Assembly: GCF_900129035.1 (NCBI RefSeq) | Contig: NZ_FQTW01000001.1 | Coordinates: 496,001 to 560,000, forward strand | Source of the DNA: Psychroflexus salarius | Lineage (GTDB): Bacteria; Bacteroidota; Bacteroidia; Flavobacteriales; Flavobacteriaceae | DNA: 64,000 nucleotides | Reading direction: 5' to 3' | Shown here: piece after piece, positions 44,451 to 52,602 of the stretch | How the letters are laid out: every line of letters begins with the position of its first letter | How positions within the stretch are numbered: the first letter of the stretch is position 1 | Made by a program: the position numbers and the translations under genes | The notes under the pieces: model-generated | The model's database searches: none | Seen by the model: the letters and a program-made list of their open reading frames with translations, nothing else | Told to the model about the DNA's origin: nothing

Positions 44451-44458
44451 CAAAAGTA
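44451..44458 (-). promoter_or_regulatory. Putative tilS -7 box giving a leaderless transcript
   Basis: TACTTTTG on the minus strand matches TAnnTTTG. The start point by analogy would be near 44445, within three bases of the tilS ATG. A TTTG at 44478-44475 is a possible -33 element with a short 16-base spacer. Confidence 0.45.
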
Positions 44459-44536
44459 CAAACTTTAAAACTCTCAAAACTTAAATTTTGCTTAGGAAAT
44501 TTAGCGAGAACTTATTTATATTTACAAAAAAAATCA

Positions 44537-45106
44537 ATGAAGTTTTACATATTTAGTTTAATTGCTTTAATAGGTACGCAATTAGTGGCTCAAACTAAAG
44601 TTGAAGCCGAAAAACGAATTGACCATTCTGAAGTACCTGAACTCGCTTTTGACTGGCTTAATGATGCTTATGAAGGTAAAAAACGAATTAAATGGTACGA
44701 ACAACAAAGCAGAAATAAACGCGTTTACGAAGCAAAATTTAAATGGGAAGGAAAACGACAAAGTATTGAATTTGATACAATTGGAAATATAATTAATATA
44801 GAAATACAGTTGAAGTTTAGAAATATTCCTGAGAAGGCTAAAAACACGATTAACACTTATTTTTCCGAAAATTATGAAAACTACAAAATCAAAAAAGTTC
44901 AGATTCAATACTTAGGAAAACCTGACGACTTAGAGGATTTAATTGATGAAGATGAATGGGAAAATATTACCACAAATTATGAAATTGAGTTTTTAGGTCA
45001 GTCAGAAACACAGAATGATTTGTTTGAAGCTCTTTTCAGTTATACAGGTCAGTTGTTAGAACTTAGAGTTATCGAGTTACCATCTTCAGATATATTGAAG
45101 TATTAA
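44537..45106 (+). CDS. PepSY-like exported protein
   Basis: A 189-residue exported protein with a signal peptide (MKFYIFSLIALIGTQLVAQ). Two related halves are visible. The first has KWYEQQSRNKRVYEAKFKWEG then IEFDTIGNIINIE; the second has KIKKVQIQYLG then YEIEFLG and LFEALFSYTGQLLELR. This helix-then-strands pattern resembles PepSY-like proteins, which often act as periplasmic inhibitors or accessory proteins. The family call is from pattern only. It is followed 50 bases later by the DUF2490 gene, possibly one transcript. Confidence 0.65.
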   Translation: MKFYIFSLIALIGTQLVAQTKVEAEKRIDHSEVPELAFDWLNDAYEGKKRIKWYEQQSRNKRVYEAKFKWEGKRQSIEFDTIGNIINIEIQLKFRNIPEKAKNTINTYFSENYENYKIKKVQIQYLGKPDDLEDLIDEDEWENITTNYEIEFLGQSETQNDLFEALFSYTGQLLELRVIELPSSDILKY

Positions 45107-45156
45107 GCTTTAATCTCTAACAATCAAACAATAATTGCACAGTTCAAAACGCTTTT

Positions 45157-45828
45157 ATGAAACTAAAACTATTAATTGTACTTCTATTTACTTCAACTAT
45201 AATCACAGCGCAAAACCGATTTTCTGGTGGAATTATGCCAGAATTTTCAGTTGGATACTCTATTTCTGAACGTTTTAGCATTCAACATAAAATTGAATAC
45301 CAACAAGCTATGTTTGATCAGGTTGAAGATGATATCTATTTTGACCTTCAACAAGCTGATATTCAACATTTCTTAGAATATAAAATCTCACCAACTGTTG
45401 ATGTTGCAGGTGGTTATCAATCCCGATTTGAAGCTGATGGTTTTAACCATCATCGAAGCATACAACAAGTGTCATGGATAAGCAGATTAATCGGCTTAAG
45501 GATTGGTTATAGATTAAGGACCGACCAAACATTTTCAAACGATGAGTCACCATTATTTAGGTTTAGAATTAGAGCTAAATCACAATTCCCATTACAAGGT
45601 TTAGAAGTTGACCAAGGCGAACAATATATAGTTATCTCTAATGAAATAATATACATGACAAAAACACAGACCGACGATTTTGAAAACCGCTTAAATGCTG
45701 GTATTGGCCACTATTTTAATGATAATAACAAGTTTGAAATTGGTCTAGATTGGCGCACAGATGATTATTTAGAGCCTGGTTTTAGAAACCGTTTATGGCT
45801 TAAAGCAAGTTATTATTTAAGCTTATGA
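45157..45828 (+). CDS. DUF2490 outer membrane protein
   Basis: A 223-residue exported protein with a signal peptide (MKLKLLIVLLFTSTIITAQ). The remainder is strand-rich with alternating hydrophobic residues and ends in WLKASYYLSL, a hydrophobic aromatic terminus expected of outer membrane beta-barrels. The segments SIQHKIEYQ, DVAGGYQSRFEADGFNHHRSIQQ and GLRIGYRLRTDQTF match the DUF2490 pattern. It is probably a small barrel of 8-10 strands. The function is unknown. Its last six bases overlap the end of recG. Confidence 0.8.
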   Translation: MKLKLLIVLLFTSTIITAQNRFSGGIMPEFSVGYSISERFSIQHKIEYQQAMFDQVEDDIYFDLQQADIQHFLEYKISPTVDVAGGYQSRFEADGFNHHRSIQQVSWISRLIGLRIGYRLRTDQTFSNDESPLFRFRIRAKSQFPLQGLEVDQGEQYIVISNEIIYMTKTQTDDFENRLNAGIGHYFNDNNKFEIGLDWRTDDYLEPGFRNRLWLKASYYLSL

Positions 45829-47928
45829 AATATAATTCCATATCGTTTTACCCTTTCTTAATTGTTGGTAAGTTTCAATCATAACTTGATGTTCTGCTGC
45901 ATTAAAGTTAGGGTCTTGTTGAATTATTTGGTTTGCATAAGACCGTGCAAGTTTTAAAATTTGGTTATCCTTCACTAAATCAGCTATTTTTAAATTTAAA
46001 ATACCACTTTGTTGCGTTCCCATTAAATCGCCAGGACCTCGAAGTTTCAAATCAACCTCAGCCAACTCAAAACCATCATTACTTCTACACATGGTTTCAA
46101 GTCGCGTTTTAGCATCATTACTTAATTTATGTCCCGTCATTAAAATACAAAAACTTTGCTCTGCTCCACGCCCAACACGACCACGTAATTGGTGAAGTTG
46201 TGATAAACCGAAACGCTCTGCACTTTCAATCAGCATTACACTAGCATTTGGAACGTTTACGCCGACTTCAATAACCGTTGTAGCAACTAAAATCTGAGTT
46301 TTACCTTCGGCAAAACGCTGCATCTCGTAGGCTTTATCTTCAGGTTTCATTTTACCATGAACGATAGAAATTTGGTAATTTGGAGAAGGAAACTCACGAG
46401 ATATACTTTCGTAACCATCCATTAAATCTTTATAATCAAAATTCTGAGATTCTTCAATTAATGGGTAAACCACATAAGCTTGACGACCTTTTTTAATTTC
46501 ATCTTTTAAAAACTTAAAAACTTTTAAACGATTTTTATCATAACGATGAACTGTTTTAATGGGTTTTCGACCAGGTGGTAGTTCATCTATAATCGAAATA
46601 TCTAAGTCACCATACAAACTCATGGCCAAGGTTCGCGGAATTGGTGTCGCGGTCATCACCAAAACATGTGGTGGTAAATTGTTCTTCTTCCAAAGTTTTG
46701 CACGTTGTGCTACTCCAAAGCGATGCTGCTCATCGATAATGGCTAAGCCAAGGTTTTTAAATTTTACCTTATCTTCAATCAAGGCATGTGTTCCTATCAA
46801 AATATGCAAAGTACCATCTTCAAGCGAATTGTGAATTGCTTTTCGGGCTTTTGTTTTGGTTGAACCTGTTAATAATTCTACGTTCACAGGAAGCTGCTCG
46901 CAAAGTTTAGAAATACCTTCAAAATGTTGTTGTGCTAATATTTCAGTTGGCGCCATCAAACAAGCTTGAAAGTTATTATCGATTGCGATAAGCATACTCA
47001 TAAAACCAACTATGGTTTTACCAGAGCCAACATCGCCTTGTAGTAGGCGATTCATTTGGGCATTGCTCCCTAAATCTTTTCTAATTTCTTTAAGGACACG
47101 CTTTTGAGCATTCGTCAGTTCAAATTCTAAACCATTTTTATAAAATTGATTAAAAACTTCCCCAACATTATTAAACGTGTAGCCTTTAATTTTACGTTGA
47201 TGAATTAACTTTTGACGCAATAATTGAAGCTGAATAAAGAAAAATTCTTCAAATTTAAACCTGAATTGTGCTTTGTGTAATTGCTCTAAATTTTGCGGAA
47301 AATGTATAGCCTTCATCGCCGCAGGCCGAGACATTAACTTTAAATCTTCTAAAATTGAATTCGGGAGGTTTTCAGTAAATGCTGAATGATGTTCTTTTAA
47401 TAATTGAAATATTAGTTTGATCATTAATGTGTTAGAAACGCCTTTTTTGCTAAGTTTTTCAGTTGAAGGGTAAACCGGTTGCAAAGCAATTTGAGCTTTT
47501 TGTTGATGTTTACTCAACAATTCTAACTCAGGATGCGCCATACTATAGGTTTTATTAAAATAAGTTAGGCGACCAAAAACAACGTATGGCACATTTGTTT
47601 TTAAGTTTTCTAACATCCATTTATGCGCTCTAAACCAAACTAACTCCATTACGCCAGTATCATCCTCAAAATCAGCCACTAAACGCTTGCCTCTTTTTTG
47701 TTTTACAAAACGAACGCCTGTTATTTTACCGATAATTTGAACTTCAGCCGATGCCGGCGACAAATCTTTTATTTTATGGTAGTTAGATTTGTCAATGTAG
47801 CGGTTAGGAAAAATATTCAACAAATCCTGAAATGTAAATACATTTAATTCTTTATTAAACAACTCAGCCCGATTAGGGCCAACACCTTTTAAATAAGCAA
47901 TTGGTGTTTGTAAACTTGATTTAGTCAT
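45823..47928 (-). CDS. recG: ATP-dependent DNA helicase RecG
   Basis: RecG remodels stalled replication forks and Holliday junctions. The 701-residue protein has an N-terminal wedge/OB domain (about 1-240) and two helicase domains. Walker A is LLQGDVGSGKTIVG, motif II is IIDEQHRFGV, motif III VMTATPIPRTLA and motif VI QLRGRVGRG. The DLKLRGPGDLMGTQQSG segment near the end is the family hallmark. The length is normal. It is divergent from marR across 162 bases, and its end overlaps the DUF2490 gene. Confidence 0.96.
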   Translation of the reverse strand: MTKSSLQTPIAYLKGVGPNRAELFNKELNVFTFQDLLNIFPNRYIDKSNYHKIKDLSPASAEVQIIGKITGVRFVKQKRGKRLVADFEDDTGVMELVWFRAHKWMLENLKTNVPYVVFGRLTYFNKTYSMAHPELELLSKHQQKAQIALQPVYPSTEKLSKKGVSNTLMIKLIFQLLKEHHSAFTENLPNSILEDLKLMSRPAAMKAIHFPQNLEQLHKAQFRFKFEEFFFIQLQLLRQKLIHQRKIKGYTFNNVGEVFNQFYKNGLEFELTNAQKRVLKEIRKDLGSNAQMNRLLQGDVGSGKTIVGFMSMLIAIDNNFQACLMAPTEILAQQHFEGISKLCEQLPVNVELLTGSTKTKARKAIHNSLEDGTLHILIGTHALIEDKVKFKNLGLAIIDEQHRFGVAQRAKLWKKNNLPPHVLVMTATPIPRTLAMSLYGDLDISIIDELPPGRKPIKTVHRYDKNRLKVFKFLKDEIKKGRQAYVVYPLIEESQNFDYKDLMDGYESISREFPSPNYQISIVHGKMKPEDKAYEMQRFAEGKTQILVATTVIEVGVNVPNASVMLIESAERFGLSQLHQLRGRVGRGAEQSFCILMTGHKLSNDAKTRLETMCRSNDGFELAEVDLKLRGPGDLMGTQQSGILNLKIADLVKDNQILKLARSYANQIIQQDPNFNAAEHQVMIETYQQLRKGKTIWNYIS

Positions 47929-48038
47929 AACTTAAAAGCCTTCACTCAAAATATGAAAATACAGTAAAATTTGCTAACGGCTCATGTATTCACAATTTTT
48001 AAATCAAAAATTGATTGAGCTAAAAAAATTTATTCATT

Positions 48039-48058
48039 TTACTATGCATGCATAATAA
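48039..48058 (+). promoter_or_regulatory. Palindrome, candidate MarR operator
   Basis: TTACTATGCATGCATAATAA is symmetric at 18 of 20 positions; the central 12 bases at 48043-48054 are a perfect palindrome. It covers the region where the -33 element would be, just upstream of the putative -7 box at 48066-48073. This size and symmetry fit MarR-family operators, and the gene downstream encodes a MarR protein. Confidence 0.5.
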
Positions 48059-48065
48059 ATTTTAT

Positions 48066-48073
48066 TACATTTG
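48066..48073 (+). promoter_or_regulatory. Putative -7 box for the marR-fad operon
   Basis: TACATTTG matches TAnnTTTG, 18 bases before the marR start at 48091. No TTG is present at the -33 position; the palindrome sits there, and this may mean the promoter depends on or is blocked by the regulator. Confidence 0.5.
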
Positions 48074-48090
48074 AAAAGATTCTTTTTTAA

Positions 48091-48567
48091 ATGAGAGAAA
48101 AAACAATAGACTATATATTAAGGTCAACCTGGATTGCAGTTGCCAAAATGTATAATGAAGAAGCCGCAAAGAAATCAAGTACAATGGCAACTGGATTTGC
48201 TTTATTGAGTATAGATCCAGAAAATGGGACACCTTCAACTGCATTAGGCCCAAAAATGGGTGTAGAATCAACAAGTTTATCTCGTACCTTAAAAACTATG
48301 GAAGAAAAAAATCTGATAAGACGAGAAAAAAATCCGAAAGATGGTAGAAGTGTATTAATTCATTTAACCGATTTCGGAGTTGATATGAGAAATTTTTCAA
48401 AAGAAGTTGTATTAGGTTTTGATCAAGCTGTAAAAGAAAATATCAGTGAATCTGAATTGAAAACTTTTATAAAAGTTGCTGAAAAAATTCAAGATATGAT
48501 TACTGAAAAAACGATATATAAAAACAAAGTTTACAAAAGCATCAATACGTATGAAAAGAAGAATTAA
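48091..48567 (+). CDS. MarR-family transcriptional regulator
   Basis: A 158-residue winged-helix regulator. The core is at about residues 35-115: TALGPKMGVESTSLSRTLKTMEEKNLIRREKNPKDGRSVLIHLTDFG. DxRS in KDGRS is the wing motif of the family. The ends are helical and form the dimer interface. Its last 17 bases overlap the start of the fadN-type gene, so it is the first gene of the fatty-acid operon and probably regulates it, perhaps sensing acyl-CoA. This role is inferred from context; B. subtilis uses a TetR-type FadR for the same operon. Confidence 0.9.
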   Translation: MREKTIDYILRSTWIAVAKMYNEEAAKKSSTMATGFALLSIDPENGTPSTALGPKMGVESTSLSRTLKTMEEKNLIRREKNPKDGRSVLIHLTDFGVDMRNFSKEVVLGFDQAVKENISESELKTFIKVAEKIQDMITEKTIYKNKVYKSINTYEKKN

Positions 48568-50956
48568 AAAAGTAGCCGTTATTGGTTCAGGTATTATGGG
48601 AAGTGGCATTGCCTGCCATTTTGCGAATATCGGAGTAGAAGTTTTACTACTCGATATAGTACCTAGAGAACTTAATGAAAAAGAAAATCAACATGGAAAA
48701 ACTTTAAAGGACAAATCTGTTAGAAATCGTATTGTTAACCATGCATTACAGAACTCTTTAAAGTCAAATCCGTCTCCTATTTACCATAAAGACTTTGCAA
48801 AACGCATTGAAACAGGAAATCTTGAAGATGACATTGCTAAAGTTAAAAATGCAGATTGGATTATTGAAGTCGTTGTTGAACGATTAGATATCAAGCAGCA
48901 AGTATTTGAAAATCTAGAGAAATACAGAACACCAGGAACTTTAATTTCTTCAAATACGTCGGGAATTCCTATAAAATTCATGAATGAAGGCAGATCTGAA
49001 GATTTCAAAAAACACTTCTGCGGAACCCATTTCTTTAACCCACCACGTTACCTTAAGTTACTAGAAATTATTCCAGGACCTGACACTTCAACCGAAGTTT
49101 TAGATTTCCTTAATGAATATGGCGAAAAATACTTAGGCAAAACTACCGTTGTAGCAAAAGATACGCCAGCATTCATTGGTAATAGAATAGGTATTTTCAG
49201 CATTATGAGTCTATTCCATATGGTCAAAGATATGGACATGACAATCGAAGAGGTTGATAAGCTAACAGGACCAGTAATAGGTAGACCAAAATCAGCAACT
49301 TTTAGAACAGTTGATGTTGTAGGTTTAGATACTTTGGTACATGTGGCTAATGGACTTTATGAAAATGTCCCAAAAGACGAGCAACACGACCTGTTTAAAC
49401 TACCTGAGTTCATCAGCCACATGATGGAAAATAAATGGTTGGGCAGTAAAACTGGACAAGGATTTTATAAAAAAATAAAACATGACGATGGTTCTAGCGA
49501 AATTAAATCGCTTGATTTAAACACGCTTGAATACCGTTCAAAAGAGCGTGCTAAATTTGACACGCTTGACAAAACGAAATCGGTAGACGAAGTTGCTAAT
49601 CGATTTCCAATTTTAATTGAAGGAAAAGATAAAGCAGGAGAATTTTACCGTAGAAACTTCGCCGCTTTATTTGCTTACGTTCAACATAGAATTCCCGAAA
49701 TCACAGATGCGCTTTATAAAATTGACGACGCTATGAAAGCTGGTTTTGGCTGGCAACATGGGCCATTTCAAATTTGGGATGCCATTGGATTAGAAAAAGG
49801 TATTCAATTAATGAAAGACGAAGGCTATGAAATTGCTGATTGGGTCAAAAAGCTTTCTGAGTCTGATCATAAATCTTTTTATCATGTAAAATCTGGTAAA
49901 ACATATTTCTATGATATCGATAAAAAGTCACATGAAAAAATTCCTGGTCAAGATGCCTTTATTATACTTGATAACATTAGAGATAGCCAAGAAGTGTGGA
50001 GCAATAAAGATTTAGTTGCTACTGACCTTGGTGACGGCATTTTAAATATTGAATTCAGAAGTAAAATGAATTCGATTGGTGGCGATGTCCTTAATGGAAT
50101 CAACACAGCCATGGATCTAGCTGAAAAAGAATATAATGGTGTTGTAATTTCTAATACTGGAGATAACTTTTCAGTTGGTGCTAACATTGGTATGATTTTC
50201 ATGTTTGCAGTCGAGCAGGAATATGAAGAATTGAACGGCGCAATTAAATATTTCCAAGATACCATGATGCGTATGCGCTATTCTGCTATTCCAACGGTAG
50301 CTGCTCCTCATCAAATGGCACTTGGAGGTGGTTGCGAACTCTCCATGCATGCCGATAAAGTCGTTGCCCACGCTGAAACTTATATTGGTTTAGTTGAATT
50401 TGGTGTCGGTGTAATTCCTGGTGGTGGCGGTTCTAAAGAAATGACTAGACGAGCAGCTATGACCTTCCAAAAAGATGATGTTGAATTAAATCGTCTCCGA
50501 GAAAACTTTTTAGCCATAGGTATGGCAAAAGTAGCCAAATCTGCACATGAAGCTTATGATTTAAATATTCTAGAAAGCGGAAAAGACATTGTTGTTGTAA
50601 GCCGAGACCGACAATTAGCAATCGCTAAAGAGCAAGCCAAATTAATGGCTCAAAACGGTTATAGCCAGCCAGTTAAAACGAATGATATTAAAGTATTGGG
50701 GAGACAAGCTTTAGGCGCATTTTTAGTAGGAACTGACCAGATGAAAGCTGGAAAATACATTAGTGAACATGACCAGAAAATTGCTAACAAATTAGCTTAC
50801 GTGATGTCTGGAGGCGATTTATCTGAAGCCAATTATGTATCAGAACAATACCTCTTGGATCTAGAGCGTGAAGCCTTTTTATCCTTATGTGGCGAACGAA
50901 AAACTTTAGAACGTTTACAGCATATGATTAAGAAAGGTAAGCCATTAAGAAATTAA
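48551..50956 (+). CDS. fadN: 3-hydroxyacyl-CoA dehydrogenase / enoyl-CoA hydratase, FadN type
   Basis: A two-function beta-oxidation enzyme of 801 residues. The N-terminal Rossmann motif GSGIMGSG (12-19) and the ICGTHFFNPPRYLKLLEIIPG region mark the 3-hydroxyacyl-CoA dehydrogenase. The C-terminal enoyl-CoA hydratase part starts near 490, with MALGGGCELSMHAD and GVIPGGGGSKEMTRR. This order, dehydrogenase first, is that of Bacillus FadN (YusL) and opposite to E. coli FadB. The start overlaps marR. It is followed by a four-helix-bundle gene and then fadA. Confidence 0.92.
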   Translation: MKRRIKKVAVIGSGIMGSGIACHFANIGVEVLLLDIVPRELNEKENQHGKTLKDKSVRNRIVNHALQNSLKSNPSPIYHKDFAKRIETGNLEDDIAKVKNADWIIEVVVERLDIKQQVFENLEKYRTPGTLISSNTSGIPIKFMNEGRSEDFKKHFCGTHFFNPPRYLKLLEIIPGPDTSTEVLDFLNEYGEKYLGKTTVVAKDTPAFIGNRIGIFSIMSLFHMVKDMDMTIEEVDKLTGPVIGRPKSATFRTVDVVGLDTLVHVANGLYENVPKDEQHDLFKLPEFISHMMENKWLGSKTGQGFYKKIKHDDGSSEIKSLDLNTLEYRSKERAKFDTLDKTKSVDEVANRFPILIEGKDKAGEFYRRNFAALFAYVQHRIPEITDALYKIDDAMKAGFGWQHGPFQIWDAIGLEKGIQLMKDEGYEIADWVKKLSESDHKSFYHVKSGKTYFYDIDKKSHEKIPGQDAFIILDNIRDSQEVWSNKDLVATDLGDGILNIEFRSKMNSIGGDVLNGINTAMDLAEKEYNGVVISNTGDNFSVGANIGMIFMFAVEQEYEELNGAIKYFQDTMMRMRYSAIPTVAAPHQMALGGGCELSMHADKVVAHAETYIGLVEFGVGVIPGGGGSKEMTRRAAMTFQKDDVELNRLRENFLAIGMAKVAKSAHEAYDLNILESGKDIVVVSRDRQLAIAKEQAKLMAQNGYSQPVKTNDIKVLGRQALGAFLVGTDQMKAGKYISEHDQKIANKLAYVMSGGDLSEANYVSEQYLLDLEREAFLSLCGERKTLERLQHMIKKGKPLRN

Positions 50957-51011
50957 AGTATAGAATTAAGACGATAGAAATTAGATATTAGACTAAAATC
51001 GATCTAGAATT
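50957..51011. repeat. Degenerate TTAGA-type repeats upstream of the four-helix gene
   Basis: The 55-base gap is built from repeated TAGAATTA, TAGAAATTAGA and TTAGAC units. Read as the complement, it consists of TCTAA-type units like those downstream of the four-helix gene at 51369-51409. The arms are therefore roughly inverted. Confidence 0.55.
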
Positions 51012-51368
51012 ATGCATAACTATAAAGAATTAAAAATATGGAAAAAGTCAATGGATTTAGTTGAAAATATATTTCAACTCATAGCGAATTTTCCTGATTC
51101 TGAAAAGTATGGTTTAATCTATCAAATTAAGAGAAGTGCTATTTCTGTTCCTTCTAACATTGCAGAAGGTGCTGGCAGAAACAGTAATAAAGATTTCAGC
51201 AGATTCTTATCAATTTCTAAAGGATCTTTAAATGAATTAAATACTCAGCTTATCATAAGTTATCGTCTAAACTTTATAGACAGTAAAGTGTTAGACCAGT
51301 TAGACGATACCATTAATGAAATACATAAAATGATTTATAAATTTAATCAAAGCTTAGATTTTAAGTAA
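51012..51368 (+). CDS. Four-helix-bundle protein (S23 / rRNA-intervening-sequence family)
   Basis: A 118-residue protein with the family pattern: YKELKIWKKSMDLVENIF at the N-terminus, the core FPDSEKYGLIYQIKRSAISVPSNIAEGAGR, and the helix with FSRFLSISKGSLNELNTQL. The family (first found in ribosomal intervening sequences) is widespread in Bacteroidota and is related to the Avd proteins of diversity-generating retroelements. There is no reverse transcriptase here. It sits inside the fad operon between fadN and fadA, flanked by degenerate inverted repeats, which suggests later insertion. The function is unknown; RNA or protein binding is possible. Confidence 0.9.
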   Translation: MHNYKELKIWKKSMDLVENIFQLIANFPDSEKYGLIYQIKRSAISVPSNIAEGAGRNSNKDFSRFLSISKGSLNELNTQLIISYRLNFIDSKVLDQLDDTINEIHKMIYKFNQSLDFK

Positions 51369-51409
51369 GTAAAATCTTAAATCTAAGTACTAAAATCTAA
51401 ATATCAGAT
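51369..51409. repeat. Degenerate AAATCTAA-type repeats downstream of the four-helix gene
   Basis: The 41-base gap repeats AAAATCT, AAATCTAA, AAAATCTAAAT and ATCAGAT. In the opposite orientation the upstream gap has the same kind of units, so the gene is bracketed by inverted, degenerate repeats. Confidence 0.5.
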
Positions 51410-52597
51410 ATGAAAACAGCATATATAGTTAAAGGATATAGAACTGCAGTCGGAAAGGCACCAAAAGGTGTGTTTCGTTTTAAAAGACCGGATGATTTGG
51501 CTGCTGAGACAATTGACTACATGATGAAACAATTACCTGAGTTTGACAAATCAAGAATTGATGATGTTATTGTTGGTAATGCTATGCCAGAAGCTGAACA
51601 AGGTTTAAATATGGGACGATTAGTTTCGCTTATGGGGTTAAAATCTGAAGAAGTTCCCGGTGTAACAGTTAACAGGTATTGTGCCTCAGGAATCGAAACC
51701 ATCGCCATGGCTTCTGCAAAAATTCAAAGCGGAATGGCCGATTGTATCATTGCAGGTGGAGCCGAAAGTATGAGCTACATTCCAATGGGTGGTTACAAAC
51801 CAGTCCCAAATTATAAAACAGCAAAAGCTGGAAATGAAAGTTATTATTGGGGAATGGGTTTGACTGCAGAAGCTGTGGCAGAAAAGTATAACGTAAGCAA
51901 AGAAGACCAAAATGCGTTTGCTTTTCAATCTCATCAAAAGGCGATAAAAGCTCAACAAGAAAATAGATTTCAAGACCAAATTGTACCTATAGAAGTTGAA
52001 GATATTTTCGTTGATGCAAAAGGTAAAAAGCAATCTAAAACCTATACGGTAGATCAAGATCAGGGACCACGCGCAGACACGTCTGAAGCAGTCTTGAACA
52101 AACTAAGACCGGTCTTTGCAGATGGCGGCAGTGTAACTGCTGGTAACTCTTCACAAATGAGTGATGGTGCAGCCTTTGTAATGGTCATGAGCGAAGAAAT
52201 GGTCAAAGAATTGAATCTTGAACCTATTGCGAGATTAGTATCTTACGCAACAGTTGGCGTAGAACCAAGAATTATGGGGATTGGTCCTGTTAAAGCAATT
52301 CCTAAAGCGTTAAAGCAAGCGGACTTAAAGTTGAAGGATATGGATTTGATTGAACTGAATGAAGCCTTTGCTTCTCAATCACTTGCAGTGGCAAGAGAAT
52401 TAGACATTAATCAAGACATCTTAAATGTAAATGGTGGTGCTATAGCTTTAGGCCATCCATTAGGTTGCACTGGGGCAAAGCTATCTGTCCAGATTTTTGA
52501 TGAGATGAAGAAAAGAAATTTAAAGAATAAATATTCTATGGTCACCATGTGTGTTGGTACTGGACAAGGTGCAGCTGGAATATATGAAGTATACTAA
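51410..52597 (+). CDS. fadA: Acetyl-CoA C-acyltransferase (3-ketoacyl-CoA thiolase)
   Basis: The last enzyme of the beta-oxidation cycle, cutting 3-ketoacyl-CoA into acetyl-CoA and a shorter acyl-CoA. The 395-residue thiolase has an active-site cysteine in [15 protein letters not shown] at about residue 90. The second half has [17 protein letters not shown] with the catalytic His at about 349, and [13 protein letters not shown] with the second Cys near 381. It ends five bases before the acyl-CoA dehydrogenase gene, so both are in one operon with fadN. Confidence 0.95.
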   Translation: MKTAYIVKGYRTAVGKAPKGVFRFKRPDDLAAETIDYMMKQLPEFDKSRIDDVIVGNAMPEAEQGLNMGRLVSLMGLKSEEVPGVTVNRYCASGIETIAMASAKIQSGMADCIIAGGAESMSYIPMGGYKPVPNYKTAKAGNESYYWGMGLTAEAVAEKYNVSKEDQNAFAFQSHQKAIKAQQENRFQDQIVPIEVEDIFVDAKGKKQSKTYTVDQDQGPRADTSEAVLNKLRPVFADGGSVTAGNSSQMSDGAAFVMVMSEEMVKELNLEPIARLVSYATVGVEPRIMGIGPVKAIPKALKQADLKLKDMDLIELNEAFASQSLAVARELDINQDILNVNGGAIALGHPLGCTGAKLSVQIFDEMKKRNLKNKYSMVTMCVGTGQGAAGIYEVY

Positions 52598-52602
52598 AAA
52601 CA

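Noticed and set aside
48002-48016. AATCA-AAAAT-TGATT inverted repeat in the recG-marR gap
   Set aside because: Short and AT-only; expected by chance in such DNA and not placed at either start.
50957-51409. Possible diversity-generating retroelement around the four-helix gene
   Set aside because: The family is related to Avd proteins, but there is no reverse transcriptase, template repeat or variable protein in the window.
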